NCBI GenBank assembly: GCA_937948705.1
Contig: CALECF010000102.1
Location: 1-48,205 of the forward strand
Reading direction: 5' to 3'
Source: an uncultured Anaerosolibacter sp.
GTDB taxonomy: Bacteria > Bacillota_A > Clostridia > Peptostreptococcales > Thermotaleaceae
Length of the DNA: 48,205 nt
A model generated the notes under the pieces. That model saw nothing but the letters and a program-made list of their open reading frames with translations. It did no database searches and had not been told where the DNA came from. This document shows, piece by piece, positions 1-8,479 of the stretch; positions within the stretch are counted from its first letter, which is position 1, and every line of letters begins with the position of its first letter. Made by a program: the position numbers and the translations under genes.

Positions 1-1
1 A

Positions 2-118
2 GATGCAAAAGGATATGCCTTGGTCAACTGCCACAATACGGATCGGTATCGGGTACCTTGGGATCTGGGATGGAGTAACAAAGGTATCAAGTTTTGGCTA
101 GTAAGGGTACATTACTAG
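2..118 (+). CDS. 3' end of an unidentified protein (partial)
   Basis: An open frame runs from the window edge to a TAG at 116-118 and gives 38 residues rich in Trp, Tyr and Arg, ending in FWLVRVHY. The start lies outside the window. I do not recognise the family. A second frame (from the ATG at 3) is also open for about 32 codons, so frame choice is not certain; this one was preferred for its more protein-like composition. Nothing links it to the purine genes that follow. Confidence 0.3.
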   Translation, partial: DAKGYALVNCHNTDRYRVPWDLGWSNKGIKFWLVRVHY

Positions 119-237
119 GGCATGTTGATTGTATAGCAAAAGTATAAATGTCCTGTAGAAGAAGGGCAGAGGTAATCAACTATAAAAGAGGTTCAAAAAA
201 TTTGTTAGTTTACTACAATAAATAAAAGTACAGTGTA

Positions 238-276
238 GGGCCTATACGAAATAAATATAAGTATAGGTCTTTTTTT
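238..276 (+). terminator. Intrinsic terminator or attenuator upstream of the hydroxylase genes
   Basis: CCTATAC (241-247) pairs with GTATAGG (261-267) across a 13-nt loop and is followed by TCTTTTTTT. It lies about 60 nt before the first xanthine dehydrogenase gene, so it may end the upstream gene or attenuate the operon. The remaining sequence from 119 to 335 is AT-rich; I found no convincing purine or xanthine aptamer and no strong promoter in it. Confidence 0.65.
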
Positions 277-335
277 GTTCTCCTTGTGCAGCTGCAGGTA
301 AGCTGATTGTGACGAATGATATGGGGGTGGATGAT

Positions 336-1178
336 GTGAAAAGCTTTGAATATTATAAACCAAGGAGCTTGAAGGAGGCTAGAGATCTTCTCTTACGGTA
401 TGGGGAAGAGGCTAGTATTCTAAATGGAGGTACCGACCTTATTGTGAGGATTCATGACGGATTGAGTAATCCCAAAGTAGTGGTTGATATTAAAGGAATA
501 GATGGACTGTCAAGGATAGACTATGATGAGGCGGATGGATTAACCATCGGCCCATGCGTTGCTTTAAACCAGATGTCAGAAAATCAAATGTTATTAGAGA
601 AGTATAGGGTAGTAGCTGAAGCGGGCCATACCATAGGGTCTTGCCAAGTTCGGAACAGGGCAACCTTGGTAGGTAATATTGTCAATGCATCTCCCTTGGC
701 CGATACTGCGACACCCCTTCTCGCATTGGATGCCATGGTAAAGGTTTTTACATCGGAGGGTGAAAAAGAAGTGTCTATTCATGATTTTTTTGTATGGGTG
801 AGAAAGACATGTTTAAAGATGGGAGACATTGTGACAGGTATTCGAATACCTGCTTATAGATCCATAGAAGGGAGTTATCAGAAACATACCCGGCGTGATG
901 CGGTAGATCTGGCCACCGTATGTGCTACCATCATACGGGTAGATGGTGGCATTCGAATCGCATTGGGTTCTGTGGCACCTACTCCCATTAGGGCAAGAAA
1001 GGCAGAAATATATTTGAATAGAGGGGATTTAACAGAAGAAGTGATAGATAAGGCCATAGAAATCACCTTGGGAGAGATATCACCCATAGGGGATATTCGG
1101 GCTTCTAAGGCATATCGAGAAGAAATTGTCAGCGTTCTAATAAGACGCGGGTTGAGGGAACTGATGGCCATCGGGTAA
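336..1178 (+). CDS. xdhB: Xanthine dehydrogenase-type hydroxylase, FAD-binding subunit
   Basis: This is the medium FAD subunit of a three-gene molybdenum hydroxylase; it passes electrons from the 2Fe-2S centres to NAD+ or another acceptor in the cytoplasm. The FAD pyrophosphate loop LNGGTD lies near residues 29-34, and ATLVGN...SPLAD is the second FAD motif of the CO dehydrogenase/XDH medium-chain family. A C-terminal CODH_FAD_C-like domain follows. The GTG at 336 is preferred (280 aa, MKSFEYYKP) because GGGGGTGG sits 5 nt upstream; a GTG at 309 would add nine residues behind a weaker ribosome site. It is first of three closely spaced subunit genes (naming as in E. coli XdhABC). Selenium maturation genes downstream suggest a selenium-dependent enzyme; the exact purine or heterocycle substrate cannot be read from this subunit. 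Confidence 0.92.
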   Translation: MKSFEYYKPRSLKEARDLLLRYGEEASILNGGTDLIVRIHDGLSNPKVVVDIKGIDGLSRIDYDEADGLTIGPCVALNQMSENQMLLEKYRVVAEAGHTIGSCQVRNRATLVGNIVNASPLADTATPLLALDAMVKVFTSEGEKEVSIHDFFVWVRKTCLKMGDIVTGIRIPAYRSIEGSYQKHTRRDAVDLATVCATIIRVDGGIRIALGSVAPTPIRARKAEIYLNRGDLTEEVIDKAIEITLGEISPIGDIRASKAYREEIVSVLIRRGLRELMAIG

Positions 1179-1191
1179 AGGAGGGTGAAAA

Positions 1192-1665
1192 ATGAAACAT
1201 AGTATTAGCTTTACCTTAAATGGAGAGCACGTAAAAGCATATATAGAACCTCATATGACGCTGTTAGATATGTTGAGAGAGGTTTTTGATCTTACAGGTG
1301 CTAAAGAAGGTTGTGGGGGAGGAGAATGCGGGGCATGCACCGTATTGGTGAATCATAAACCAATGAATGCCTGTTTAATTTTGGGGGTAGAGGCTGATGG
1401 ATGGAATATCCTTACGGTGGAAGGACTATCCAGTGGTTTAGAGTTGGATGCATTACAGCAATCCTTTATCGATCATGGAGCCCTCCAATGTGGATATTGT
1501 ACTCCAGGAATGATTATGTCAGCGAAGGCGCTACTGATGGAAAACCCAACGCCCACTGTGGGTCAGGTGGTAAAGGCTATCAGTGGTAATCTGTGCCGAT
1601 GCACAGGCTATAAAAAAATTATTGAAGCTGTGATGGATATATCAGATCGGAATGTAGGACTGTGA
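1192..1665 (+). CDS. xdhC: Xanthine dehydrogenase-type hydroxylase, 2Fe-2S subunit
   Basis: This small subunit carries two [2Fe-2S] clusters linking the molybdenum site to FAD. The N-terminal plant-ferredoxin-type cluster uses Cys41, Cys46, Cys49 and Cys61 (motif CGGGECGACT). The C-terminal helical domain has Cys100, Cys103, Cys135 and Cys137 (CGYCTPG and CRCTGY). At 157 residues it has the normal family length and all eight ligands are present. An AGGAGGG site precedes the ATG, and the gene lies 13 nt after the FAD subunit and 14 nt before the molybdenum subunit. The symbol follows E. coli usage for the Fe-S subunit and should not be confused with the XdhC/CoxI chaperone encoded near 16 kb. 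Confidence 0.95.
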   Translation: MKHSISFTLNGEHVKAYIEPHMTLLDMLREVFDLTGAKEGCGGGECGACTVLVNHKPMNACLILGVEADGWNILTVEGLSSGLELDALQQSFIDHGALQCGYCTPGMIMSAKALLMENPTPTVGQVVKAISGNLCRCTGYKKIIEAVMDISDRNVGL

Positions 1666-1679
1666 GGGGAGGGTGAAGG

Positions 1680-3995
1680 ATGAATGTTGTTGGAACAAGT
1701 TTAAATAGGGTTGATGGCATCAAGAAGGTGACTGGGGCACTGAAATATGTAGATGATCTGAAAATGTATGGCATGCTCCATGTGGCAGTGAAGCGAAGTC
1801 CTTATCCCCATGGAAGGATTATTAACGTGGATACCAGTAGAGCAGAAACCTTGGAAGGTGTAAAAGCTGTGATTACAGGGAAGGATGTCCCCAAACGTGC
1901 GGGCTTATATTTAGAAGATAAAACGTTTCTTGCCACGGACAAGGTACGGTATAGAGGGGAGGCTGTGGCCGCCGTCGCTGCAGAAACCAAAGAAATTGCT
2001 GAGGAAGCTCTAGGATATATCATGGTTGATTACGAAGAACTTCCCGCTGTAACCAATGCGGTAGAAGGGTTAAATCCCAATGCACCTCTGGTACACCCTG
2101 ATCTAGGAGAATACAAATGGGGCCCTATCTTTTTTCCAGAACCAGGTACAAATATAAGTAACCATTATAAGATTCGAAAAGGAGATATCGAAAAGGGTTT
2201 TGCTGAAGCCGATTATGTTGTAGAAAATAGCTTTTTTGTACCCCATATTCAGCATTGTCCTATTGAAAATCATAGTGCTATTGCCCAGATGGATACAGAT
2301 GGTTCCCTCACCCTATGGGCTAGCTGTCAATCTCCCTATGCTGTACGAAAAGCACTATCTGTAGCATTTGATCTGCCCCTAAATAAGTTAAGGGTCATAT
2401 CACCGGCAGTAGGAGGAGGATTTGGTGGAAAAGCAGGAACTACCTTGGAAGGGATTGTTATCCCCTTGGCTAAGAAGACAAAGGGACGTCCTGTGAAGCT
2501 GACTTATTCCAGGGAGGATGAGTTTGTAAACAGTTTTGTAAGACAGGGTATGCATGCTACCATCAAGACAGGTATTCGTAAGGACGGTACCATGGTGGCT
2601 GTAAAAAATAGCTTCATTTGGGATGGTGGTGCCTATACTGAGTATGGTGTGAACATTGTAAGGGCTGGTGGCTATGCTTCTACAGGGCCCTATGATATTC
2701 CAAATGTTTGGACAGATTCCATCTGTGTATATACCAATCACCCGGTGGGAGGGCCCTATAGGGGATTCGGTATGTCAGAGATACACTTTGCCATCGAGCA
2801 AAACATCGACATTCTTGCTGAAAAAGTTGGATTGAATCCTGTAGAGATTAGAAAAATTAATGGATTGAAGCCAGGGGGTAGAAATGCCACGGGACAGATC
2901 ATTGATGTATGTGGCTTACAAGAATGCATTGAGGATGTAGCAAAGCACATTGATGTTACAACAAAGGAAAAATCTGATCGACCCCACAAAGTGAGGGGTA
3001 AGGGAATTGCTTGTGGGTATAAGGCACCATCGATGCCCAATGATGTGGCTTCTGCCGCCATTATTAAGATGAATGAGGATGGCAGTCTCCATCTTCTTGT
3101 AAGTGCCCAGGATATAGGACAGGGCTCGGACACGGTATTGGTGCAGATCGCCGCAGAGACATTGTCGATACCGCCCCATAAAATCACCATTAAGACAGGG
3201 GACACAGATTATACCCCTTATGAATGGCAGACCGTTGCCAGTCGCATCACCTATTGTGCTGGAAATGCTGTGATAAAGGCCTGTGAGGATATAAAGGAAC
3301 AATTATTAGAGTTAGCCCAGCTTCAGCTAGGTGTCCCCAGAAGAGACCTAATCCTACAGGATGAGTATGTTTTATCTAAAATAGTTCCTGATAGACGGGT
3401 TGCCATGAAGGACCTTGCCTTGGGTTTATCCATGGGAGATGGATCTGGAATCCATGGTCCTATCATGGGAAGAGGATCCTTCATTCCTCCCAATGTAAGG
3501 AATACAGATAAGCAAACGGGCCAGGGGGAAAAGCCTGTAGCATTTTGGACCTATGGATGCCAAGGGGTAGAAATTGAAGTAGATATTGAAACCGGGAAGA
3601 TAGATGTATTAAAGGTAGCCTCCTGCTTTGATGTGGGAAAGGTAATCAATCCAAAGCTTGTGGAAGGTCAGATTGAGGGAGGTATTGTCCAGGGATTAGG
3701 GTCTGCATTGTTTGAGGAGCTCATCCTTGAGAATGGCATCCCAAAGAATCCATCCTTTGTAGACTATAAGATCCCTACTGCCGATGATATGCCAAAAATG
3801 ATTATAAATTTTGTAGAAAATCCTGAAGAAACGGGGCCTTATGGGGCCAGAGGTGTGGGGGAGCCATGTATGGTACCAGCGGCACCAGCCATTGCCAATG
3901 CAGTGTATGATGCCATCGGTATACGAATCAAGTCCTTGCCGATGACGGCAGAGAAAGTGTTAAAAGCGTTAAAAGAAAAACACAAGGATCAGTAA
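1680..3995 (+). CDS. xdhA: Xanthine dehydrogenase-type hydroxylase, molybdopterin-binding subunit
   Basis: This 771-residue large subunit binds the molybdopterin cofactor and hydroxylates the substrate. GGGFGGK (residues 245-251) and PYRGFG (around 355) are the cofactor and active-site loops of the xanthine oxidase family. GARGVGEP near the C terminus carries the presumed catalytic base Glu728. No in-frame UGA occurs, so any selenium would be a labile Mo-Se ligand rather than selenocysteine, as known for clostridial xanthine dehydrogenase and purine hydroxylase. That assignment rests on the YqeB/YqeC-type genes at 13.5-17.6 kb and is inference. Purine, xanthine, nicotinate-like or other heterocyclic substrates are possible; the permease, PucR and AllFGH neighbours favour purines. 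Confidence 0.92.
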   Translation: MNVVGTSLNRVDGIKKVTGALKYVDDLKMYGMLHVAVKRSPYPHGRIINVDTSRAETLEGVKAVITGKDVPKRAGLYLEDKTFLATDKVRYRGEAVAAVAAETKEIAEEALGYIMVDYEELPAVTNAVEGLNPNAPLVHPDLGEYKWGPIFFPEPGTNISNHYKIRKGDIEKGFAEADYVVENSFFVPHIQHCPIENHSAIAQMDTDGSLTLWASCQSPYAVRKALSVAFDLPLNKLRVISPAVGGGFGGKAGTTLEGIVIPLAKKTKGRPVKLTYSREDEFVNSFVRQGMHATIKTGIRKDGTMVAVKNSFIWDGGAYTEYGVNIVRAGGYASTGPYDIPNVWTDSICVYTNHPVGGPYRGFGMSEIHFAIEQNIDILAEKVGLNPVEIRKINGLKPGGRNATGQIIDVCGLQECIEDVAKHIDVTTKEKSDRPHKVRGKGIACGYKAPSMPNDVASAAIIKMNEDGSLHLLVSAQDIGQGSDTVLVQIAAETLSIPPHKITIKTGDTDYTPYEWQTVASRITYCAGNAVIKACEDIKEQLLELAQLQLGVPRRDLILQDEYVLSKIVPDRRVAMKDLALGLSMGDGSGIHGPIMGRGSFIPPNVRNTDKQTGQGEKPVAFWTYGCQGVEIEVDIETGKIDVLKVASCFDVGKVINPKLVEGQIEGGIVQGLGSALFEELILENGIPKNPSFVDYKIPTADDMPKMIINFVENPEETGPYGARGVGEPCMVPAAPAIANAVYDAIGIRIKSLPMTAEKVLKALKEKHKDQ

Positions 3996-4000
3996 AACAA

Positions 4001-4034
4001 GGAATGCCTTAGCAGGGTGAGGCGAAGGCATTCC
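4001..4034 (+). terminator. Hairpin between hydroxylase and permease genes
   Basis: A perfect 10-bp stem (GGAATGCCTT with AAGGCATTCC) encloses a 14-nt loop 5 nt after the molybdenum subunit gene. No T-run follows, so it is more likely an mRNA-stabilising or partial processing structure than a strong terminator. Confidence 0.5.
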
Positions 4035-4111
4035 CTATAGGTACAGAGGTAGAAAAGGGTGTAAGGAGAGTGGGAGCAGTTAAAAATGAATAAGATGAAA
4101 GGGGTTATCCT

Positions 4112-5350
4112 ATGAGCAACGAAAATGTAACGGTTGAAAGACTGGAGGCCATCAGGGAAGGCGATTATTTACCTACCAGTAAGAAAGTTATCTTAGGTAT
4201 TCAACATACTTTTACCATGTTTGGTGCTACAGTTTTAGTACCATTGATTACTGGTCTTGACATATCCGTATCCTTATTTATGGCAGGGGTTGGAACTTTA
4301 TTATTCCACTCTCTCACCAAGGGCACCGTACCAGCATTTTTAGGTTCTTCTTTCGCATTCATCGCGCCTATTTTAGCGGTTGCTGCATTACCGGAATTTG
4401 GACTTCCTTATGCCCAGGGGGGCATTGTTGTGGCAGGCCTTGTGTACTTAGCTTTGGCTGGGTTGGTATATGCTTTTGGGCCTGAAAAAATAGTAAATTT
4501 TTTCCCACCTATCGTAACAGGACCAATTATTATGGTGATTGGTTTGAAGCTTGCCCCTGTTGCCATCGATATGGCAAAAGGAAACTGGATGTTGGCAATT
4601 GTAAGCTTTGTCATCGTAACGGTCGTGAGTATCTATGGAAAAGGATTTATCAAGGTACTGCCAGTTTTATGTGGACTTATTGGTGGATATATTTTCGCGT
4701 TGTTAACAGGAAATGTAGATTTTACCCCTGTCATCAATGCTGGGTACTTTGGTATACCTAAATTTACAATGGCCAAATTTAGTGTTCAGGCTGTGATGAT
4801 GGTTGCACCTGTGGCTGTAGCCACCATGGTAGAGCATATAGGTGATGTTTTGGCCATCGGTGCTACTGTAGAGAAGGATTTTATAAAAACACCGGGTTTA
4901 CACCGTACCCTATTAGGAGACGGCCTAGCCACATCGTTATCAGCGATGTTCGGCGGTCCGGCTAACACCACTTACTCTGAGAATACAGGAGTTCTTGCCC
5001 TCACTCGAGTCTTTAACCCTGTTATCATGAGAATCGCAGCTTGCTTTGCCATCGTCTTGGGCATTGTGCCAAAACTGGGTTCATTTATTAGTACCATTCC
5101 AACACCTGTGGTAGGTGGAATTTCCATCGTACTCTTTGGTATGATCGCCTCCATTGGAGGCAGGACTTTGGTGGAGAATAAGGTGGATTTCACAAGGGCG
5201 AGGAATCTTCTGATCTCAGCAGTGATCCTTGTCTTAGGATTAGGAGGGGCAGCTATTCCAATTAATATGGGAACCATATGCTTTTCTATAGAAGGAATGG
5301 CCTTAGCTGCGATTATCGGGATCATTTTAAACAAAGTATTACCAGAGTAG
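4112..5350 (+). CDS. uraA: Uracil/xanthine permease, NCS2 family
   Basis: This 412-residue polytopic inner-membrane protein of the nucleobase:cation symporter-2 family has about 12-14 hydrophobic segments. Near residue 30 it has the family block QHTFTMFGATVLVP, followed by SSFAFIAPI, and later FGGPANTTYSENTGV, the substrate-binding loop typical of the UraA/PyrP branch. That loop favours uracil specificity. The position between a xanthine dehydrogenase and a PucR regulator instead suggests uptake of purine or a related ring substrate. Sequence alone cannot settle this. A ribosome site AAAGGGG lies 6-9 nt before the ATG. A strong terminator follows, so it probably ends the first transcription unit. 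Confidence 0.85.
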   Translation: MSNENVTVERLEAIREGDYLPTSKKVILGIQHTFTMFGATVLVPLITGLDISVSLFMAGVGTLLFHSLTKGTVPAFLGSSFAFIAPILAVAALPEFGLPYAQGGIVVAGLVYLALAGLVYAFGPEKIVNFFPPIVTGPIIMVIGLKLAPVAIDMAKGNWMLAIVSFVIVTVVSIYGKGFIKVLPVLCGLIGGYIFALLTGNVDFTPVINAGYFGIPKFTMAKFSVQAVMMVAPVAVATMVEHIGDVLAIGATVEKDFIKTPGLHRTLLGDGLATSLSAMFGGPANTTYSENTGVLALTRVFNPVIMRIAACFAIVLGIVPKLGSFISTIPTPVVGGISIVLFGMIASIGGRTLVENKVDFTRARNLLISAVILVLGLGGAAIPINMGTICFSIEGMALAAIIGIILNKVLPE

Positions 5351-5412
5351 ATTTAGCTGGGGGCTCCCACTTTCAAGCTAGTATAAACCTTTGAGAAATG
5401 TTTTTCTCCTTG

Positions 5413-5442
5413 GACCTGTATGGATTACAGGTCTTTTGTTTT
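5413..5442 (+). terminator. Intrinsic terminator after the permease gene
   Basis: GACCTGTA and TACAGGTC form an 8-bp stem with a 5-nt loop, followed by TTTTGTTTT. The 240 nt from here to the PucR gene are AT-rich and hold no gene I can support. Confidence 0.85.
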
Positions 5443-5685
5443 GGCATCCTCACAAAATAAAAAACATTTTTTTGTTAGGAATTTACAAAGGAATATCAGC
5501 ATGAATAGGGAATGTTCGGTATATATATAATTGAACAAAAATTCAGATAACAACCAAGACGTTCCAACAACAAGTCTGTGCCTACGATATGACATATTAG
5601 AGTGATAAGGTAAGAAAATGAATATTTAGTATGTAGATACAAATGAAAAAAAGTAACGAGCAGCAATAGGTTTGGGGGGGTAAGG

Positions 5686-7377
5686 GTGCATAGGGACCTG
5701 GGAATTACAGTAGAGGACATGTTAAATCTAGAAGTGATGAAGGATGGAAAAATCTTAGCTGGCCACGGGGGAGTAGGAAATCGTATTACCAAAATGAATG
5801 TCATGGAAGTACCTGATATCATGGATTGGGTGACTGTAGGAGAATTTCTGCTGACAACAGCCTATTCCATCAAGGATGATATTGAAGTTTTAAAAAAACT
5901 AATTCCTATGATGAAGGAAAAAGGCTTGGCAGGTATTGGCATTAAGATGAAGCGTTATGTGGAAAACCTCACCCAAGAGATCATTGAGATCGCTGATGGT
6001 TTGGAATTTCCTATTATTGAAATACCCTTTCATGTATCCTACACAGAGGTCATCATGCCTGTGCTGACAGAAATTATCAATGGGCAAACCCAAACATTAT
6101 TAAAAATTCATGAGATTCATAATAAACTTACCCATGTGATGCTGAGGGGTGGGGGGATTCAGGAAATTGCCCAAGGGATTGGTCAGTCTATCGGTAATTC
6201 CGTTGTGATTCAAGACGCTATCTTCGATGAGGCTGTTATCTACTGTGAGGATGAAAAAAGAGAATCCATTCAAAACATTCTAGAAAATGAGGAGCATACT
6301 TTCTATCGCAATATGGAAAGGGCATTTGACGAAAAGGTGACCGTGAAAAAGGAAGATATGATATTAGGCAGTGTGGTCAATAGAATACAAATCCCTATCT
6401 ATATTGAGGATAGATATGTTGGATATTTATGTGTATGGGAAGACCATAAGAAGCTAGGTATGATTGAACAAACCGCCATCGAAGCAGCCATCCCAATGAT
6501 TGCATTGGACTTGATGAAGAAGACTTCTATCTTTGAGATAGAAAGTCGTCATAGGATTGAGTTTTTCCATGATTTATTGTCTAAGGATGTAAAAAAACAA
6601 AAGAGTGCCCTGGAAAGATCGAATCTTTTCAACTTTGATAGCAAGTTAGGCTATGCAGTGGTTGTCATTAAAATACATCATAGGAAAGGCTTCATCAAGG
6701 AAACCATAAACAATGCCAGCTTCCTTTATCAATTAAATGGAAAAATACTTCAGATTATGGAGAGGCTGGCAAGGCAGCAGAAAGAGAAAATAGTTTTTGG
6801 AAACAAGAGCGATCAACTTATCCTGTTATATGGTACAGACAAGGGCACGTCATCCACTGTGATTAAAAAAGAGCTCATCGCATTTACCCAGAAAATAATC
6901 CAGTGTATTGAATCTGAAATTCGACCTGGGATATGTACCATCGGTGTAGGGCGTTTCTACAAGGATATTATGAGTCTCTGGAAAGGCTACGGGGAAGCTG
7001 TGAAGGCTGCGCAAAATAAAGGAGGCTATAGGAAAAATGGTATCGCTCATTTTGATGATCTCGGCATATACAGGGTACTGTGTATTGACGAAATGGAGGA
7101 AGAGCTCATTCAGTTTTATCAGGAAATCCTACAGCCTTTAATTGGATATGATCGGGAGCGGGAGTCGGAATTGATAAAAACCTTACAAGCATATTACCAC
7201 TGTGGGGGGAATTTAAAGAGAATTTCTGAGGAAATGTATACCCACTATAATACGATCATTTATCGTATTCAGAGAATCAAAGAAATCATACAAATGGACT
7301 TAGATGAGCCCAATGATCGATTGAATGTACAGGTAGCATTAAAAATATATGAAATGATGGATCAGAATCATGCATAG
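5686..7377 (+). CDS. pucR: PucR family transcriptional regulator
   Basis: This 563-residue regulator has an N-terminal PucR purine-catabolism domain (about residues 10-130, including HGGVGNRIT and EFLLTT), a central GGDEF-like/CdaR-type region, and a C-terminal helix-turn-helix of the PucR/CdaR type. The last part contains CGGNLKRISEEMYTHYNTI and a second helix, TIIYRIQRIKEI, near residues 500-545. Such proteins usually activate purine or allantoin use in response to pathway metabolites. The GTG start follows a GGGGGGTAAGG ribosome site. It lies between the hydroxylase/permease unit and the carbamoyltransferase set, in the same direction, and is the obvious local regulator of both; no binding sites were identified. 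Confidence 0.88.
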   Translation: MHRDLGITVEDMLNLEVMKDGKILAGHGGVGNRITKMNVMEVPDIMDWVTVGEFLLTTAYSIKDDIEVLKKLIPMMKEKGLAGIGIKMKRYVENLTQEIIEIADGLEFPIIEIPFHVSYTEVIMPVLTEIINGQTQTLLKIHEIHNKLTHVMLRGGGIQEIAQGIGQSIGNSVVIQDAIFDEAVIYCEDEKRESIQNILENEEHTFYRNMERAFDEKVTVKKEDMILGSVVNRIQIPIYIEDRYVGYLCVWEDHKKLGMIEQTAIEAAIPMIALDLMKKTSIFEIESRHRIEFFHDLLSKDVKKQKSALERSNLFNFDSKLGYAVVVIKIHHRKGFIKETINNASFLYQLNGKILQIMERLARQQKEKIVFGNKSDQLILLYGTDKGTSSTVIKKELIAFTQKIIQCIESEIRPGICTIGVGRFYKDIMSLWKGYGEAVKAAQNKGGYRKNGIAHFDDLGIYRVLCIDEMEEELIQFYQEILQPLIGYDRERESELIKTLQAYYHCGGNLKRISEEMYTHYNTIIYRIQRIKEIIQMDLDEPNDRLNVQVALKIYEMMDQNHA

Positions 7378-7519
7378 TTGGTAAAAGGAAACAAAATATA
7401 AGGTAAATCTTTAGGGGAACTTTCTAAAGGAAGGAGACTATTTTTGGAAGAAATACCTTAGAGATAACAGGGTGAATGTTTGGTGAAAAAACAAATTTCT
7501 AAAGTAAAGGAAAAATGCC

Positions 7520-8479
7520 ATGAAGGCCATGATGATCTGCGCCAATACAAGAGAATTATTGACATCACGAAAGGAAATACATGGGGTAGTCCATTCTGTA
7601 TTTCACAAGGTGTGCAACATCGAAACCCAAGAAGGTGAAATCATACCCCTGATAGCCCAAAGCATACCAAAGATGCCAAGGTGTATCTCCGTAAAGATGT
7701 CACAGGAGGAAACTATGGATTCCCTGGGACTTGTAAAAGGAAGAACCATCATCTTTCGCAAGGACTCAATGGGCACTATGGATACAGGATTTCAATTGGA
7801 TTTTCATGATGCAGTGACCTGGGATGGGAAACCCAAGCTTTTGCTGCCGCCCTTAGAGGAGCGATATGCTTTGGACAATATCTCCCTGTTAAGGAGATTC
7901 ATGCTTCAACATGGAAGATTATCAGGTATTGGTGCATTGCTCTTTCTTGTTGACAAGAACCTAAGGGGAATGCCTTATCCAGAGGACTTACGGGTGAATC
8001 CCTATTGCGAGTTTATTGGACCCAGAATCATGAAGTTGATACAGGGGCTTTTAAAAGACAATTTGATGGAAGTACAAAATATGGGGAAACAGATTATCGG
8101 CTTTGGATTGGGGTTGACGCCCTCTGCCGATGATCTGCTGGCGGGCTTAATGATGGCCTTAGTGTATGGTGGCAATTATTATGGCATAGAGCTTACTGAA
8201 ATATTAGAAATAAATGGCGCTATGATACGGGATACGGCCCATCGAACCACAAAGATTAGCGCAGAAATGCTTTGTTTTGCGGCCAAGGGTGAAGCTGCTG
8301 AAAATATAAGGCAGTTATTGGTTGATATTTTTTCTGAGAAAAACCAAATAAAAATAAAGCAGGATATTTTATCAGTCATTGAAAATGGGGACACATCAGG
8401 AACTGATTGTATCGCTGGGATTTACATAGGCTGCTTATTAAGTCAGTTGAAGGCTGAGGAAAGGAAGATGGGAGAATGA
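7520..8479 (+). CDS. allH: DUF2877 protein, AllH-like oxamate carbamoyltransferase subunit
   Basis: This 319-residue protein has the DUF2877 core FGLGLTPSADDLLAGLMMAL near residues 195-215 and a later Thr/Ser-rich block, RDTAHRTTKISAEML. In E. coli the equivalent gene ylbF (allH) sits with fdrA (allF) and ylbE (allG); the three products have been assigned as an oxamate carbamoyltransferase that yields carbamoyl phosphate at the end of allantoin degradation. Here it is first of the set and its TGA overlaps the fdrA start by 4 nt (ATGA), which implies translational coupling. The 142-nt gap after PucR has no clear promoter. The family match is good; the substrate in this organism is inferred. 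Confidence 0.82.
   Translation: MKAMMICANTRELLTSRKEIHGVVHSVFHKVCNIETQEGEIIPLIAQSIPKMPRCISVKMSQEETMDSLGLVKGRTIIFRKDSMGTMDTGFQLDFHDAVTWDGKPKLLLPPLEERYALDNISLLRRFMLQHGRLSGIGALLFLVDKNLRGMPYPEDLRVNPYCEFIGPRIMKLIQGLLKDNLMEVQNMGKQIIGFGLGLTPSADDLLAGLMMALVYGGNYYGIELTEILEINGAMIRDTAHRTTKISAEMLCFAAKGEAAENIRQLLVDIFSEKNQIKIKQDILSVIENGDTSGTDCIAGIYIGCLLSQLKAEERKMGE

Noticed and set aside
119..308. Purine or xanthine riboswitch before the hydroxylase genes
   Set aside because: Only a terminator-like hairpin is visible; I could not find a conserved three-way junction core.
1680..3995. Selenocysteine in the molybdenum hydroxylase
   Set aside because: No in-frame TGA occurs in any of the three subunits; any selenium would be a labile cofactor ligand.
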